Origin: Aquarana catesbeiana | Lineage: Eukaryota; Chordata; Amphibia; Anura; Ranidae | Direction: 5' to 3' | NCBI RefSeq assembly: GCF_042186555.1 | Contig: NC_133336.1 | Location: forward strand, 40,681,074-40,745,073 | DNA length: 64,000 nucleotides | Part shown: piece after piece, positions 44,942-55,600 of the stretch | Numbering within the stretch: position 1 is the stretch's first letter | Layout of the letters: the number at the start of each line of letters is the position of its first letter | Notes under the pieces: model-generated | What the model was told of the DNA's origin: nothing | What the model saw: only the letters and a program-made list of their open reading frames with translations | Database searches by the model: none | Program-made: the position numbers and the translations under genes

Positions 44942-45601
44942 GAAACTTTTTTCCCTAGGTGAATGGGTAGGGGTACCATGTACCCCATACTCATTCACAT
45001 AGGGTAGGGGAACAGGATCTGGGGGCTCCCGAATTCCGATAAGCCCTCCGCCCGCAGACCCCGACAACCAACAGCCAGGGTTGCCGGGAAGAGGCCCTTG
45101 TCCTCATCAACCGCTTGCCCCCCCATGTTGAGGGCAAGCGGCCTGGTACGGTTCAGGAGGAGGGGGGGGGGGCGCTCGCTCGTCCCCACCCCCTTTCCTG
45201 ACCGGCCGGGCTGCGTGCTCGGATAAGGGTCTGGTATGGTTTTTGGGGGGAACCCACGCCGTTTTTTTATTTAAAATTTGGCGCGCAGTTCCTGATCATG
45301 ATTCATACCGGACAGCTGTCAGCACTGCCTGTCGCTTATCGCGAAAGGGGAAAAAAAAGTTTTCCTTTCCCGATCAGCGAGCCAGCTTGGCGCTGGCTCC
45401 CGCGACGGGGCTCGCAGGTTTCAAATCTTGCCGATAACAGCAGCAAGATTGACACAATATCGCGGTCACCTACTGTATGTTTTCATTTGTTAATGCCAAA
45501 GTTGAAGCAAAGTCGTACAAAGTAGTACTGCTCCAAAATCGTGGCCGCGAAATTGCGGTAAAATCGCACGACTTTGAAGTCGTATAAGTGTGATAGGGGC
45601 C
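43583..45601. mobile_element. Giant foldback PIF/Harbinger-type element (2.0 kb)
   Basis: TTA flanks both sides (43580-43582, 45602-45604). The ends GGCCCCTTTCACACTTATA and TATAAGTGTGATAGGGGCC are inverted. The mirroring continues inward: GACAGGCAGTGCTGACAGCT (about 43970) and AGCTGTCAGCACTGCCTGTC (about 45314); GGTCTGGTATGGAT (44088) and ATCCATACCAGACC; CAGCTCCGGGG (44557) and CCCCGGAGCTG (44870). The loop (about 44575-44860) holds three short CTTCGGGGG repeats. No transposase is present. The inner part is the same family as 35370-35984. Confidence 0.85.
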
Positions 45602-45885
45602 TTAATCAGCTCCTGTGTCTGGCCTGGTAGGCACTGCAAGCTTTTGTTTTACATTAATGACCAATATTTTTAAAAAACATAGTGCAACAGGGATCCTAAA
45701 ATGATTCTTAGCTCATGTTAAAAGAGGTCATTTAGACTCCTTTTCCTATAGAGTTTTGTCTGTTTTCTGCCTTTTGAGCCTTCGACCCCAATGTTTGATG
45801 TGAATGCCATAGTATTATAAGACTTCAGTTCTGTTTATAGCAGCTTTGTGTAGCTTACTAGATGAGCCTTTCCCTGTTTTTGCAG

Positions 45886-45982
45886 AGAAAGTTAGCCAAG
45901 GCTTCTGAAGAGGAGGAGGAGGAGGAGGAAGAAAAAGAAGAGGAGAGTTCACCCGTAGTGGTGAAGAAGAAACAGCCCAGAG
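45886..45982 (+). CDS. VRK1: VRK1 exon i (acidic-basic tail)
   Basis: It reads RKLAKASE, then nine Glu in all, K, three Glu, then SSPVVVKKKQPR. The Glu run is coded by a GAA(GAG)6(GAA)2 microsatellite. The position matches the human tail exon (KKRKKEIEES...), with basic then acidic residues; sequence identity is low and the call rests on phase, order and composition. The acceptor is ttgcag after a T tract and the donor is gtaatt. It leaves with 1 nt. Confidence 0.85.
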
Positions 45983-46229
45983 GTAATTTCTATAGCAATG
46001 CAAGAAAGGATACGTTTCAGACAATGTTGGTTGTTTCCATAGCCGTCATACTTCTAATACTCAATGTGGTGGGATAGTTTCTTAAAGTTTTTATTCTATG
46101 TAAACATATACATTCTTTGGGTAGCCAGCATAGTAAAGTGTGTGTGTAATTTTAAAGGGATTAAAGTGAACCTGTGCTGTGCCCAAGCAAATCATGGATA
46201 TTTACTTAAATGCCCGAATCCCACACTGT

Positions 46230-46550
46230 TTAACCACCTGACCTCCAGAAGATTTGACGACCTTCCTGACAGGCCATTTTGTGATGCGGCACTATGTTAC
46301 TTTAACTGACAGTTGCGCGATCATGCAACACTGAATAGAGCTTTCTTTTGGTGGTATTTGATCACCTCTGCGGTTTTTATTTTTTGCACTATAAACAAAA
46401 AAAGACAGACAATTTTGTATTCTGCAACATATTTTTGGTAAAAAAAAAAAATTATATATAGTTATAGTATGTGTGTGTGTGTGTGATCCTGTGTAGCTCG
46501 GCCGCCCTGGGGGCAGTAAATGTGCTATGGGGAGGTGGGCAAGTGGTTAA
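46230..46550. mobile_element. piggyBac-type MITE (321 bp)
   Basis: TTAA lies at 46230-46233 and 46547-46550, with ends CCACCTGACCTCCAG and GGCAAGTGG. It contains the AGAGCTTTCTTTTGGTGG block. A short GT repeat lies at about 46468-46484. Confidence 0.8.
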
Positions 46551-47239
46551 CACCTCCATTTACACCTTTGGTCACCTGTGATAGCATAGAGAGATTTGTC
46601 CCTTGTAAGAACTTACACAGAGCTAATCACTTACTCCTCCCTTGCATGGGCAATGCCCAGGTTTACTTTGATAAACCGAAAAAAAAAAAGGGAGGGTGGC
46701 AGACACAAAGGTATAATCTCTTTTGAGAGTAAAGCGGCTACAATACAAAATAAAGTCCAAAATGGTCTTTAGAGCAGGCTGATCCAGGAGTTTAGGCAGA
46801 CTCTAAGGCCCATAGAAAATAAGAACAGAGTCAGTGGAGCGCTGAGTGACGTCACCGAGAACCATGATACAATGTGACGCGTTTCACAACATGTGCACTT
46901 AAATGCCGTAGTAAAGTCCATGGCAGCTCTGAATTTATACCTGCCGGCTGGAAGTGGACTAAAAAGCTCAGCCGGTCTAAATGGTATTAAAAAACATATT
47001 ACAACATAGAACAATTTATTTAATAAGAGGATTACTAATTCATAAAAGATATTAAGATATATGTATTAAAAAATCAATTGTTAAAAAATTAAGGACATGT
47101 AGGAATATATAATATTTTTACACTAATAAACACTATGTAGCGCATCCAGTCATGCTGTGTGAAGTACTCTAGAAATTCTGCTCTGAATATTAAGACAGCA
47201 AAGTCCTGAAAATTAACATATCTCATCAAATATACTGGC

Positions 47240-47277
<38 letters not shown>

Positions 47278-47913
47278 CCCCCCCCCCCCCAATCTTGAGG
47301 TGCCTGCACTTATTGATCTGTCTTGACAGTAGAGCCTCTGTCCCCCTGATCACAAATCTCACCAGAACAGTCTTCTCAACAAGGAAAATTTAATGTTGAA
47401 ATATGGTGTGATTTAAGCCAAAGGTTTGAAGTATGTAAATCTCATACCTGAACAATCGCTGTGGAAGTTTCAAATCACTGTAGTAGTTGGTGATAACTGC
47501 AGGGATATCAATGATCTGGGCCCTGTGCCAAGCAGCTTCCCTTGTAACCGCAGGGGGTCGCTCGGTCAGCACTGCTGCCATTCTCAGAACTTGTATTTTG
47601 TTCAGTGAATACATGGAGTTCTGTGATTTAAGATCATGATATCACCCTGCCTGTCTTCCTAGTCCGCACTTAACATTTTACCAAACTGCACAGTGTGTTT
47701 TACCCTACATGAAGGGACCTTTGTCTAGACTAGACTATTTTCCTAAATAGGTGAACTCTGCCATTAAAGTTGCACTTAGAGGAGGACAATATATTATCTG
47801 TAACAGTATAGTTGGTGAACAGCTTATCATGCATTAGTTGCTCATCTAGGCTTCTGGAATGCTTTATTTTAAATCTTGGCCATAAATTATCTTATGAAAT
47901 GTATTTTGAACAG
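46551..47913. other. Intron 9: repeat-like segments and microsatellite
   Basis: 46740-47010 contains GACGCGTTTCAC in a context common in frog retroelements, but the element type is unclear. A TG dinucleotide repeat lies at 47243-47276, followed by about 14 C. The rest is plain intron. Confidence 0.45.
47243..47290. repeat. (TG)n microsatellite followed by a C run
   Basis: About 17 TG units abut a C homopolymer. It is likely length-polymorphic. Confidence 0.95.
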
Positions 47914-47993
47914 GTCGCCCTGTAAAGTCTGTTGCAAATCCTTCAGAACCACCCGCAGGCGGATGCAGACGTGGACGCAGCCAAAAGAAATAG
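47914..47993 (+). CDS. VRK1: VRK1 last exon (C-terminal basic tail and stop)
   Basis: After completing Gly it reads RPVKSVANPSEPPAGGCRRG then RSQKK and TAG. A basic, Arg/Lys-rich end is typical of VRK1 nuclear tails; the exact residues diverge from mammals. The acceptor is gaacag. No transmembrane anchor is present, which argues against VRK2. Confidence 0.88.
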
Positions 47994-48060
47994 TATTGTG
48001 TTTTTTATGTGGTTTTTATGTTTGTATGGCGAAAGTATTCATGGATTATTATCTTTTCCG

Positions 48061-48066
48061 AATAAA
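48061..48066 (+). terminator. VRK1: VRK1 poly(A) signal AATAAA
   Basis: The canonical hexamer is 68 nt after the stop. It is followed by a GT/T-rich region (TTTTGTGTGTGTTTTTTTG, about 48081-48100), the usual downstream element. It predicts a 3' UTR of only about 90 nt. Confidence 0.8.
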
Positions 48067-48099
48067 CCTTTTTAATGAATATTTTGTGTGTGTTTTTTT

Positions 48100-48474
48100 G
48101 TTTTTTGTTTATGTATTAAATGAGGTAATCAAAATATATCATTCAATGACGTTTCATTTTGGATGGAGGATGATGGGGTGCAACCTTTGACTAAATATAT
48201 GCTCGTAAAGCCATGTGTGAATGTAGAATGTTGGTTTGTCTGATAACCTTTTCTCTGCACAGCGGCTGCCTACTAAATTTCTCTGCTTAATGTATAAAGC
48301 CAAAACTTTGTTTTTGGTTATTGTTTCTTTAGGGGGAGATTTCCCTCTATCTCCTGTCTTGGGGGATATGGGAAGTTAGAAGAAATATCCTCAGTCTGTG
48401 AAAATCCCCTCTTGCAATAGTCATCAGAAAAAGTGTCCTCATCGGAAGATTTACCCTTTTATTGCTATTGTGAT
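48100..48474. other. Downstream flank of VRK1: nothing recognised
   Basis: Ordinary sequence up to the hAT target site. Confidence 0.4.
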
Positions 48475-48482
48475 ATTGGCAG

Positions 48483-48951
48483 TAGGGCTGGGAGATTTTC
48501 TTAAAAAATAAAATCTTCGATTCTCTTAAAAAAACTTGTTTCACGATTCAAATTGAGTTTTCTTTTCTTTGGAAACCGCGCTGGTCCTGAGGCGCTGCGG
48601 GCATGAGCTTTCAGGCGAGGCCGCGGCGTCCGGCCTCGCGGACTAGGCCAAAGCCGCGGCCTCACCTAAAAACTCCTTGCCCGCAGCTCCTCAGGACCGG
48701 CGTGGTGTCAGCCCTGGTCCTGAGGCGCTGCGGGCATGAGCTTTTAGGCGAGGCCGCGGCTTCGGCCTAGTCCGCAGCTTCTGGCTGAAGCCGCGGACTA
48801 GGCCGAAACTGCGGCCTCGCCTAAAAACTCATGCCCGCAGCCCCTCAGGACCGGCGCGGTAAAAAAAAAAAAAAACGATTTGCTTAAATTTTGAATCTAT
48901 TTGACCTCTCAACTCAATTCAAGATTTAAATCGATTTTTTCCCCAGCCCTA
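48483..48951. mobile_element. hAT-type element with a GC-rich palindromic core (469 bp)
   Basis: A perfect 8-bp duplication ATTGGCAG lies at 48475-48482 and 48952-48959. The ends TAGGGCTGGG and CCCAGCCCTA are inverted. The core 48580-48860 is very GC-rich, with two tandem copies of a palindromic unit (GGTCCTGAGGCGCTGCGGGC near 48582 and 48716, mirrored by GCCCGCAGC...CTCAGGACC). No transposase is present. Confidence 0.88.
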
Positions 48952-49231
48952 ATTGGCAGTAACATTCTGGATTTCCAATCTCTCACTGGTGACGGTGGTC
49001 AGCAAGACGAATGCAGATGACCACACAAACGGCAATGGGGTTTTCACGCTTTCCAAAATTAATTTTGACGCTTCTCCCTAAAAAATAAAACTGGATTAGT
49101 CCTAAAATTTATTCAGCCTCCTGTTAATTAAAAACTTGCTTTGCTTACTGTCCTTTGCCCTGGTGGGTGGACAGGTCAAGCAAAGCACATTGTTTTTTAT
49201 ATTGTTTGTTAAAATTGTCATCAGCTGATGT

Positions 49232-49520
49232 CTTGGTCTGGCCATAGATCGAAATACGTCCCGTTCAGCAGGAACCAAATTTCAGTTTATCTATGGGCAG
49301 GCTGGATTGTACTGAAATTAATCTATCAACCAACTTCAGTACAACCAGCCCCTTTTTGTTTTTGTGTGATCACTGCTGGCGGCTATAGCTGCCTGCAGTG
49401 ATCATTGTATACTGATGGCAGGGTAACCTCCCGCTGCTGCAGGAGTGATTCCCCCCTCAATACTGACTGTTGATGGGCGAATCAAGCTATTTTTTTTTTT
49501 TTTTTATCCCATGTTTGAAG
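49232..49520. repeat. Relative of the TTGGCCATAGA MITE at 36432
   Basis: TTGGTCTGGCCATAGAT, TATGGGCAGGCTG, CTCAATACTGACTGT and GGGCGAATCAAGC follow the order seen in 36432-36664. The ends are degraded. Confidence 0.55.
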
Positions 49521-49808
49521 GACAAGTAAATTGTATAATGTATGGCTTACTTTAGATGACATCACTAATAGCGATATATCCTCGTACACACACAAAATGA
49601 TTATTGGGGTCTTGTTGACTTTCATAGCTTCTCAACAAAGGCAAGGCGTGGATAAAATCAGGGTTGCAATGAATTATAAATACTGCTTTTTGGTATGAAA
49701 TGTATGGCATTGTATCGTACCTTTTAATTAGGTAACCATACATAATACGATTTAAATCTCCTGTAAGGGAAAACTGTTTTTCATGTCCATTGTACGGATA
49801 TTTAAGTC

Positions 49809-50361
49809 TTTAAAGCGGTATTAAACCCTAAACCAAAAATGTAATATATCGTAGCTTACTAATCATTAGATGTGGCTGCATTTCTTTTCTTTGGCCTTAT
49901 CCCTCTGTTTTCGGCTGGTGATCTGGCCAATAACACCCCACCTGTATTAGTGAGACACAGCTTTGGCTGAATGAGCACAGGCGTCAAAGCAGACAGCAGC
50001 ATTGTCAGTGTGTGTTAAATGTATTAGCAGATTTATATACACTGATTTGAAGCCAAGCTTTAGCTCACACTTTATAACGAGTTACTGCAAACCATTTTTT
50101 TCCCATTTTTGGAATAATGGTTTTGCCTGTTTAAATAAAGCCTTTTCATTTTAACCACCTTACTAGTGTTAAATTGTTTGTCTCATCCATGTAAATGGAT
50201 ACATTCTGATGGAGAGCTTGAGCTTTTGAAAAACAGACTTGTTGCCTGGATCACCGGATGAAATGAAAATAAAAGAGAGCCTAAAGAAAAATAATAAAAC
50301 CATCACATCTAATAATTAAGTTGCAATATGATGTTTATTTTTAGGTTTAATACTGCTTTAA
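49809..50361. mobile_element. MITE with TTTAAAGCGGTATTAAACC ends
   Basis: CTTTAAAGCGGTATTAAACC at the left and GGTTTAATACTGCTTTAAA at the right are inverted. The interior is not coding. Confidence 0.65.
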
Positions 50362-51363
50362 ACTAGTAGTTGAAGACTTGGAGACTCACTTCATATGAGA
50401 GACCAGGAAAATACCATGTGAGACTGATAAATTGCTGCCAGTAAAGCCTTTTTTTTTTTTTTTTTTTTACAAACCAGTAATCCGGTATTGACTGCTTGGG
50501 TCTGAGACCAGAGTACAGGAAGTACAAAAGTTGGGAAATTTACCTAAACTGGAGCACTCAAAATCTGGTGCAGCTCTGCATAGTAACCAATCAGCTTCTA
50601 ACTTCAGCTTCTTCAATTAAGCTTTGACAAAATCTGAAAGCGGATTGGTTTCTTTGCACAGCTGCACCAGATTTTGCACTCTTCAAGTGTTGGTAATTAA
50701 CCCCCAAAAAGACAAAATTTGGTCACCTAACCTCCTAAAGCGGAACTTTACCCATAACAACTTGATGAAAAATAATATTCTTTAGCAAGGAACATACAGT
50801 CCACATTAATAATTATGCTGCCAAAATGAGTGTGTGCTGTAAATAGCCTCCAGCATTGCTCTTCTTGCTGGAGGCTACTAGAGAAGCCCAGAGCCCCTGA
50901 ACAGCAGTAAATCATAAAGTGGAACTAAACCTATCGATTTAATGGGTTAAAAAAAGTTACATTCCTGGAATGCTTGGATTGCTAACTGTCTCATTTGCTT
51001 GTGTCCTCAACCAAACTGTAAAACCATCAAATGGCTGGTGTCATAACTGATCACATGTGCGGCACCATGGCAGTTGCAGATCAACTAGAGGGCAGCTTCC
51101 TTGGCTGTAAAGGATAGGAGGGTTTAATGGCCCATACACACAATCTGAAAATCAGAGGAAAAATACCGCTTTCAAAGCGATCGTACGATAATCCGATTGT
51201 TAGTACAGAGTTTTCGAGAGCTGATCTCTACAGTTCATGCAATATTATCCGATGGGACAAGCACAAAAAATGTTCTCGTATGATACTTGATCGTACGATT
51301 TTCCTAAAATTGGAGAGCAGCTGAGCATGTGCAGAGCAGGGTGAGACAGTGTATTACTGGATT
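50362..51363. other. Intergenic: repeat fragments, no gene
   Basis: TAAAGCGGAACTTTACCC near 50738 and TAAAGTGGAACTAAACC near 50916 look like ends of the same MITE superfamily, but they do not form a clean pair. Around 51130-51310 GATCGTACGAT-type short inverted motifs occur. Confidence 0.4.
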
Positions 51364-51809
51364 TTAACCACTTCAGCCTCAGAAGATTTGGCTGCTCAAT
51401 GACCAGAGCACTTTTTACAATTTGGCACTGTGCTCCTTTAACTGGTAATTGCGCGGTCATGTAATTCTGTATCCAGACTAAATTTGCGTCCTTTTTTTCC
51501 TACAAATAGAGCTTTCTTTTGATGGTTTTTGCCTCTGCGATTTTTATTTTTTGCGATATAAACGGAAAAAGACCAAAAATTTGGAAACAAAATGATATTT
51601 TCTACGTTTTGTTATAAAAAAAAAAAAATCGAACTAAATTTTAGTCATACATTTAGGCCAAAATGTATTCAGCCACATGTCTTTGGTTAAAAAAAAAAAA
51701 TCCTAAGCGTATATTTCTTGGTTTGCGCAAAAGTTATCGCGTCTACAAGCTAGGGTACATTTTCTGGAATACGCAGCTTTTAGTTTGACTGCCTATCTCA
51801 TATCTTGAG

Positions 51810-52810
51810 GTGCTAAAATGGCAGGGCAGTACAAACCCCACCCCAATGACCCCATTTTGGAAAGTGGACACCCCAAGGAAATTGCTGAGAGGCATGTTGA
51901 GCCCATTGAATATTTTTTTTTGTCACAAGTGATTGAAAAATTACATAAAGTTATCACTAAATGATATACTGCTCAAACATGCCATGGGCATATGTGGAAT
52001 TACACCCCAAAATACATTCGGCTGCTTCTCCTGAGTACGGGGATACCACATGTGTGAGACTTTTTGGGAGCCTAGCCGCATACAGGACCCCAAAAACCAA
52101 GCACCGCCTTCAGGCTTTCTAAAGGCGTAAAATTGTGATTTTACGTCTCACTACCTATCACAGTTACGCAGGCCCTGAAATGTCCAGATAGCACAACACC
52201 CCCCCCCCCCCCTAAATGACCCCATTTTGGAAAGTAGACACCCCAAGGTGTTTGCTAAGAGTATTTGACAGCTCATTTGTTTTTGAAAATTAAGAAAGAA
52301 TAAAATATATTTTTTAATTTTCAAAACTTCCTGACAATTAGTTAGATCTGTAAAATTCTCAACATGCCTCTCAGCAAATAGCTTGGGGGGTCATTTGGGG
52401 GGGGGGTTGTGCTATCTGGGCATTTCATGGCCTCCAAAACTGATGGGCAGGGAGGAGTGAAATCAAAAATGGTATGCCCATAGAAAGCCTGGAAGCTGTG
52501 ATTGGTTTTCAGGGTCCTGTACACGTTTAGACTGCCAAAAAGTCCCACACATGTGGTATCCTCATACTCAGGAGAAGCAGCAGAATGCATTTTGGGGTGT
52601 AATTCAACATATAACCATTCCATGTTTGAACAATATATCATTTAGTGACAACTTTGTATAAAAAGAAAAAAAAAATTGCTGAAACTTGTGGCAAAATAAA
52701 AAATATTCCATGGACTCAACATGCCTATCAGCAAATAGCTTGGGGTGTCTACTTTCCCAAAAAGGGGGCATTTGGGAAGAAGTTTTGAACTGTCCTGGCA
52801 TTTTATGCAC
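51810..52810. repeat. Giant near-palindrome in piggyBac copy 2
   Basis: It has the same design as 2630-3691. CATTTTGGAAAGTGGACACC (51853) and CATTTTGGAAAGTAGACACC (52223) are mirrored by GGGTGTCTACTTTCC (52743). The right arm has lost part of one unit near 52385. The centre is about 52310. Confidence 0.8.
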
Positions 52811-52931
52811 AACATTAGAAGCTTATATCACAAATCACCCACTCTTCTAACCACTTGAAGACAAAGCCCTTTCTGACACTTTTTGTTTACATGAACAAAA
52901 AATTGCTAGAAAATCACTTTGAACCACAAAC

Positions 52932-52935
<4 letters not shown>

Positions 52936-52964
<29 letters not shown>
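52936..52964. repeat. (AT)n microsatellite
   Basis: About 14 AT units within piggyBac copy 2; absent from the same place in copy 1 (near 3825). Confidence 0.9.
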
Positions 52965-52968
<4 letters not shown>

Positions 52969-54943
52969 TTTTTTTAAAGCCAAGGCCCTACAGATTAAAA
53001 TGGTGTGTGTTGCAATTTTTTTTTTCACACAGTGTTTGTGCAGCGATTTTTCAAATGCAATTTTTTTTGGAAATGCACTAAAACACACTATATTGCCCAA
53101 ATGTTTAAAGGAAATAAAAAATATGATCTTACGCCGAGTACATAGATACCAAACATGACATGCTTTAAAATTGCACACAAACATGCAGCGGCGACAAACT
53201 ATCTACATTTTTTAAAAGCCTTTAAAATCCTTTACAGGTTACCACTTTAGATTTTTTTTTTTTTAATTATTTTTGTTATCGCAGGGAATGTAAATATTCC
53301 CTATGATAGGAATAGGTAGTGACAGGTTCTTTTTTTTTTTTTTCTAAACTTGGGTCTATTAGACCTTTAGATCTCTCCTCTACCCTCAAAGCATCTGACC
53401 ACAAAAAGATCGGTGTGATAAAATGCTTTCCCAATTTCCCAATGGTGCTGTTTATATCCGGTGAAACCTAAGTCATAAAATGCTTGTAGCTTCCAGTTTC
53501 TTAGGTCATAGAGATGATTGGAGCCATTCTGGTCTCCAATCAGTTCTATGGTTAGTGGCTGCATTCTCGGGTTCCCTGTTGGGACAGGAGAGCCCAAGAT
53601 AACCTTGGAAGATGGTGGGGGGTCGTTCCCTCCTACTGCTTGTAAAAGCATTCTAGAGGCTAATTAGCTGTTAAGATTGCTTTTACATAAAAGCCGACCG
53701 CTGGCTGAAAAGAATGATACCTAACCCTGCAGGCATCATTCTGGTGTAACCACTCAGTGCAGCAACATACCACTAAGTTGCTGGTCCATGTTGGGCATAT
53801 ATTGTAATATTTTGTTTTTTTCATGCAGCCTGTGGGCTGAACGAAAAAAAAAAGATTGATCGGTGGGTATGCCCACCATTAGAATACCGCCCTTCATCCA
53901 CCCACTTCTAATGATGGGCATGCATGCACCATTTTTTTTTTTTAAACTGTGGTGTTGAAATCACCTCCTACAACGCTGGAGTCACGGCTTTACGTATTGT
54001 GGGAGCAAACTCTGTTGCTTTCAGAATAAATAAACCCATGCTGCAGCTGAATGGTGTACCTGCTAAGCAAATGATGGTTAACAATCAAACAAAGTAACAT
54101 TACAATATAAAAAACAAAAAAAAAAAACGCGCTAATGAGTGTTACAAACATTAAATGATAATGTTAGTCCCATACAAAATTGTGTAGTCCCATATAGAAA
54201 AGTCCAAAGCAAATAAAAGTGAATCTGTCATAAGTGAATGGCGTGAATATCATCCAAATTTAACAGGTGGTGGGATGACATATAACTGGAACACATCTAT
54301 ATGGTATTATGCTTACCAGAAGTAAGCCAAATTAGGGCGAGTGGCTTAAACCCAGCCTGGGCCTTTGGAAGAGAACGAATAACGTATATCCAATCCACAG
54401 AGATTTATCCGAAAATATATAACAAAAACATAGCGTAATACTGATAACGTAAACCACTCCAAAAACAGATAAAAAGTACAACACTCAACATAGACCCAAA
54501 ATCATGTGTATTCATAAGACATCCAGTGTCAGTACAACAACTAGGATTGTTATGTGAGTGTCATGCAATCATGCAAAAAATTAAGTGGGTATGTTAAAAA
54601 GATAGAACGTGAACAATACCCAAAATCTGCTTAGCAGATATAGGTGAAAGGTGTATACAGTATACCAGAAAGACATACCATACCTGCAAAGCAAATACAA
54701 TAAAACAGTAAAAATAAAACATTACTGTTCTAAAATACAGTAACAATAGAGAGCGAACATAAGAGAATAATAGAGAAGAAAAATAAAACCACAACTATTT
54801 TTGGCTTTTGTGTTTTTGCTTTTTTGCACTTTTAGCTAAACTGTAAACGATCCAGTTTAGGGTCTCTCAAAATATGATGGTCATCTTATCTTTCGAGACC
54901 CTGTGTAAGTGTGCCCTAGGACTGTGCAATGCTGTACCCTACG

Positions 54944-55358
54944 CTAATACTCCACTAGTATGTGATAGTGTTTGAAACAGTCACTGATGCTGAGACCAGT
55001 TTGGTCAGGACAGGAGGGACAATAAAAGCGGGTGTCACGCCTAAATCCGCGTTTGCAGACACGACATCTTTGGGTAGGGTTACCAGGGAGGACATACAGA
55101 AAATGCCTCTCATGCAGCCAGCTCACTGGATTTGTGTTGGGAAGGTGGGCCACAGCACCGTCTGGAAACAGAAGGGCTGTTATGATCTCTTCCTGGAATT
55201 TAAGGAAGGATCCAGTTCATCCTGAAGCTTTGTATAGCACATAAGCATTCAGCAGAGTCAATTGGAATGAATATACAGACAATTTTTTGTACCAGCGTCT
55301 GGCCTGACGGGCAGTTAGGTACAGCTCCAACAACTGGTCGTTGAGGTCCACCCCTCCA
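54944..55358 (-). pseudogene. piggyBac transposase, C-terminal block (copy 2)
   Basis: On the minus strand HGGVDLNDQLLELYLTARQA and RRWYKKLSVYSFQLTLLNAY (55355-55220) are the conserved piggyBac GGVD...WYKK...LNAY segment. After a frame break, RCRVCKRGFRRDTRFYCPSC then SDCFKHYHILVEY-stop (about 55070-54944) is the Cys-rich end. One expected Cys is Ser (GLSISDCF, against GLCIGECF in copy 1). The DDE core upstream of GGVD is missing at the retroviral junction. Confidence 0.85.
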
Positions 55359-55588
55359 TGACTTAAGATCTTACAAATTAAAATAGACAAAACGAGGAAG
55401 AAAAGATAACAATTACAGGAATCGGCTGACAGCCAACCAGACTTCCTACCTGTGTGCACACAGTTATATCACAAGACAAGATACTGCAAAACAATATATA
55501 TTTACTTAATCAGAAAAATTATAACTTTAAAGGCGCAGTTCGTATATTAGATTACAAAACATAAGGGGCTTTTTACATGATCCTTTCA
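55359..55588 (-). repeat. 3' LTR, truncated (U3 part only)
   Basis: It is about 230 bp homologous to 60548-60783 (AAAGCCCCTTRTGTTTTGTAA, CAGTATCTTGTCTTGTGATA and AGATCTTAC lie in the same order). It starts TGAAAGGATCATG on the minus strand, just after a purine-rich AAAGAAAGGA tract. The rest of U3, R and U5 is absent; piggyBac sequence follows directly. Confidence 0.85.
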
Positions 55589-55589
55589 A

Positions 55590-55600
55590 TCCTTTCTTTG
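55590..55600 (-). other. Polypurine tract of the retrovirus
   Basis: The minus strand reads CAAAGAAAGGAT immediately before the LTR TG. The position and composition are as expected for plus-strand priming. Confidence 0.7.

Larger units (their letters stand above)
455..48083 (+). other. VRK1: VRK1 gene, 3' portion (10 coding exons, 3' UTR, 9 introns)
   Basis: This is vaccinia-related kinase 1, a nuclear Ser/Thr kinase of the CK1-like branch; from family knowledge it phosphorylates BAF/BANF1, histone H3 and p53. Ten exons were joined by reading conserved VRK1 peptides between AG and GT splice sites: 455-524, 7421-7508, 7722-7830, 9434-9526, 16284-16416, 24377-24497, 26363-26421, 28384-28559, 45886-45982 and 47914-47993. 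Phases match at all nine junctions and the total is 1026 nt, 341 residues plus stop. By alignment from memory to the human protein (396 residues), the first codon here matches about residue 73, so the start codon, glycine-rich loop and catalytic lysine are upstream of the window. Every intron is GT-AG. The paralogues VRK2 and VRK3 are less likely: there is no C-terminal membrane anchor, and the catalytic motifs are intact, unlike VRK3. The gene end near 48083 is inferred from the poly(A) signal. Confidence 0.95.

Noticed and set aside
46860..46900. GACGCGTTTCAC (GAAACGCGTC on the minus strand), suggesting a hammerhead ribozyme
   Set aside because: The required CTGATGA core and stem II are not found in the surrounding sequence.
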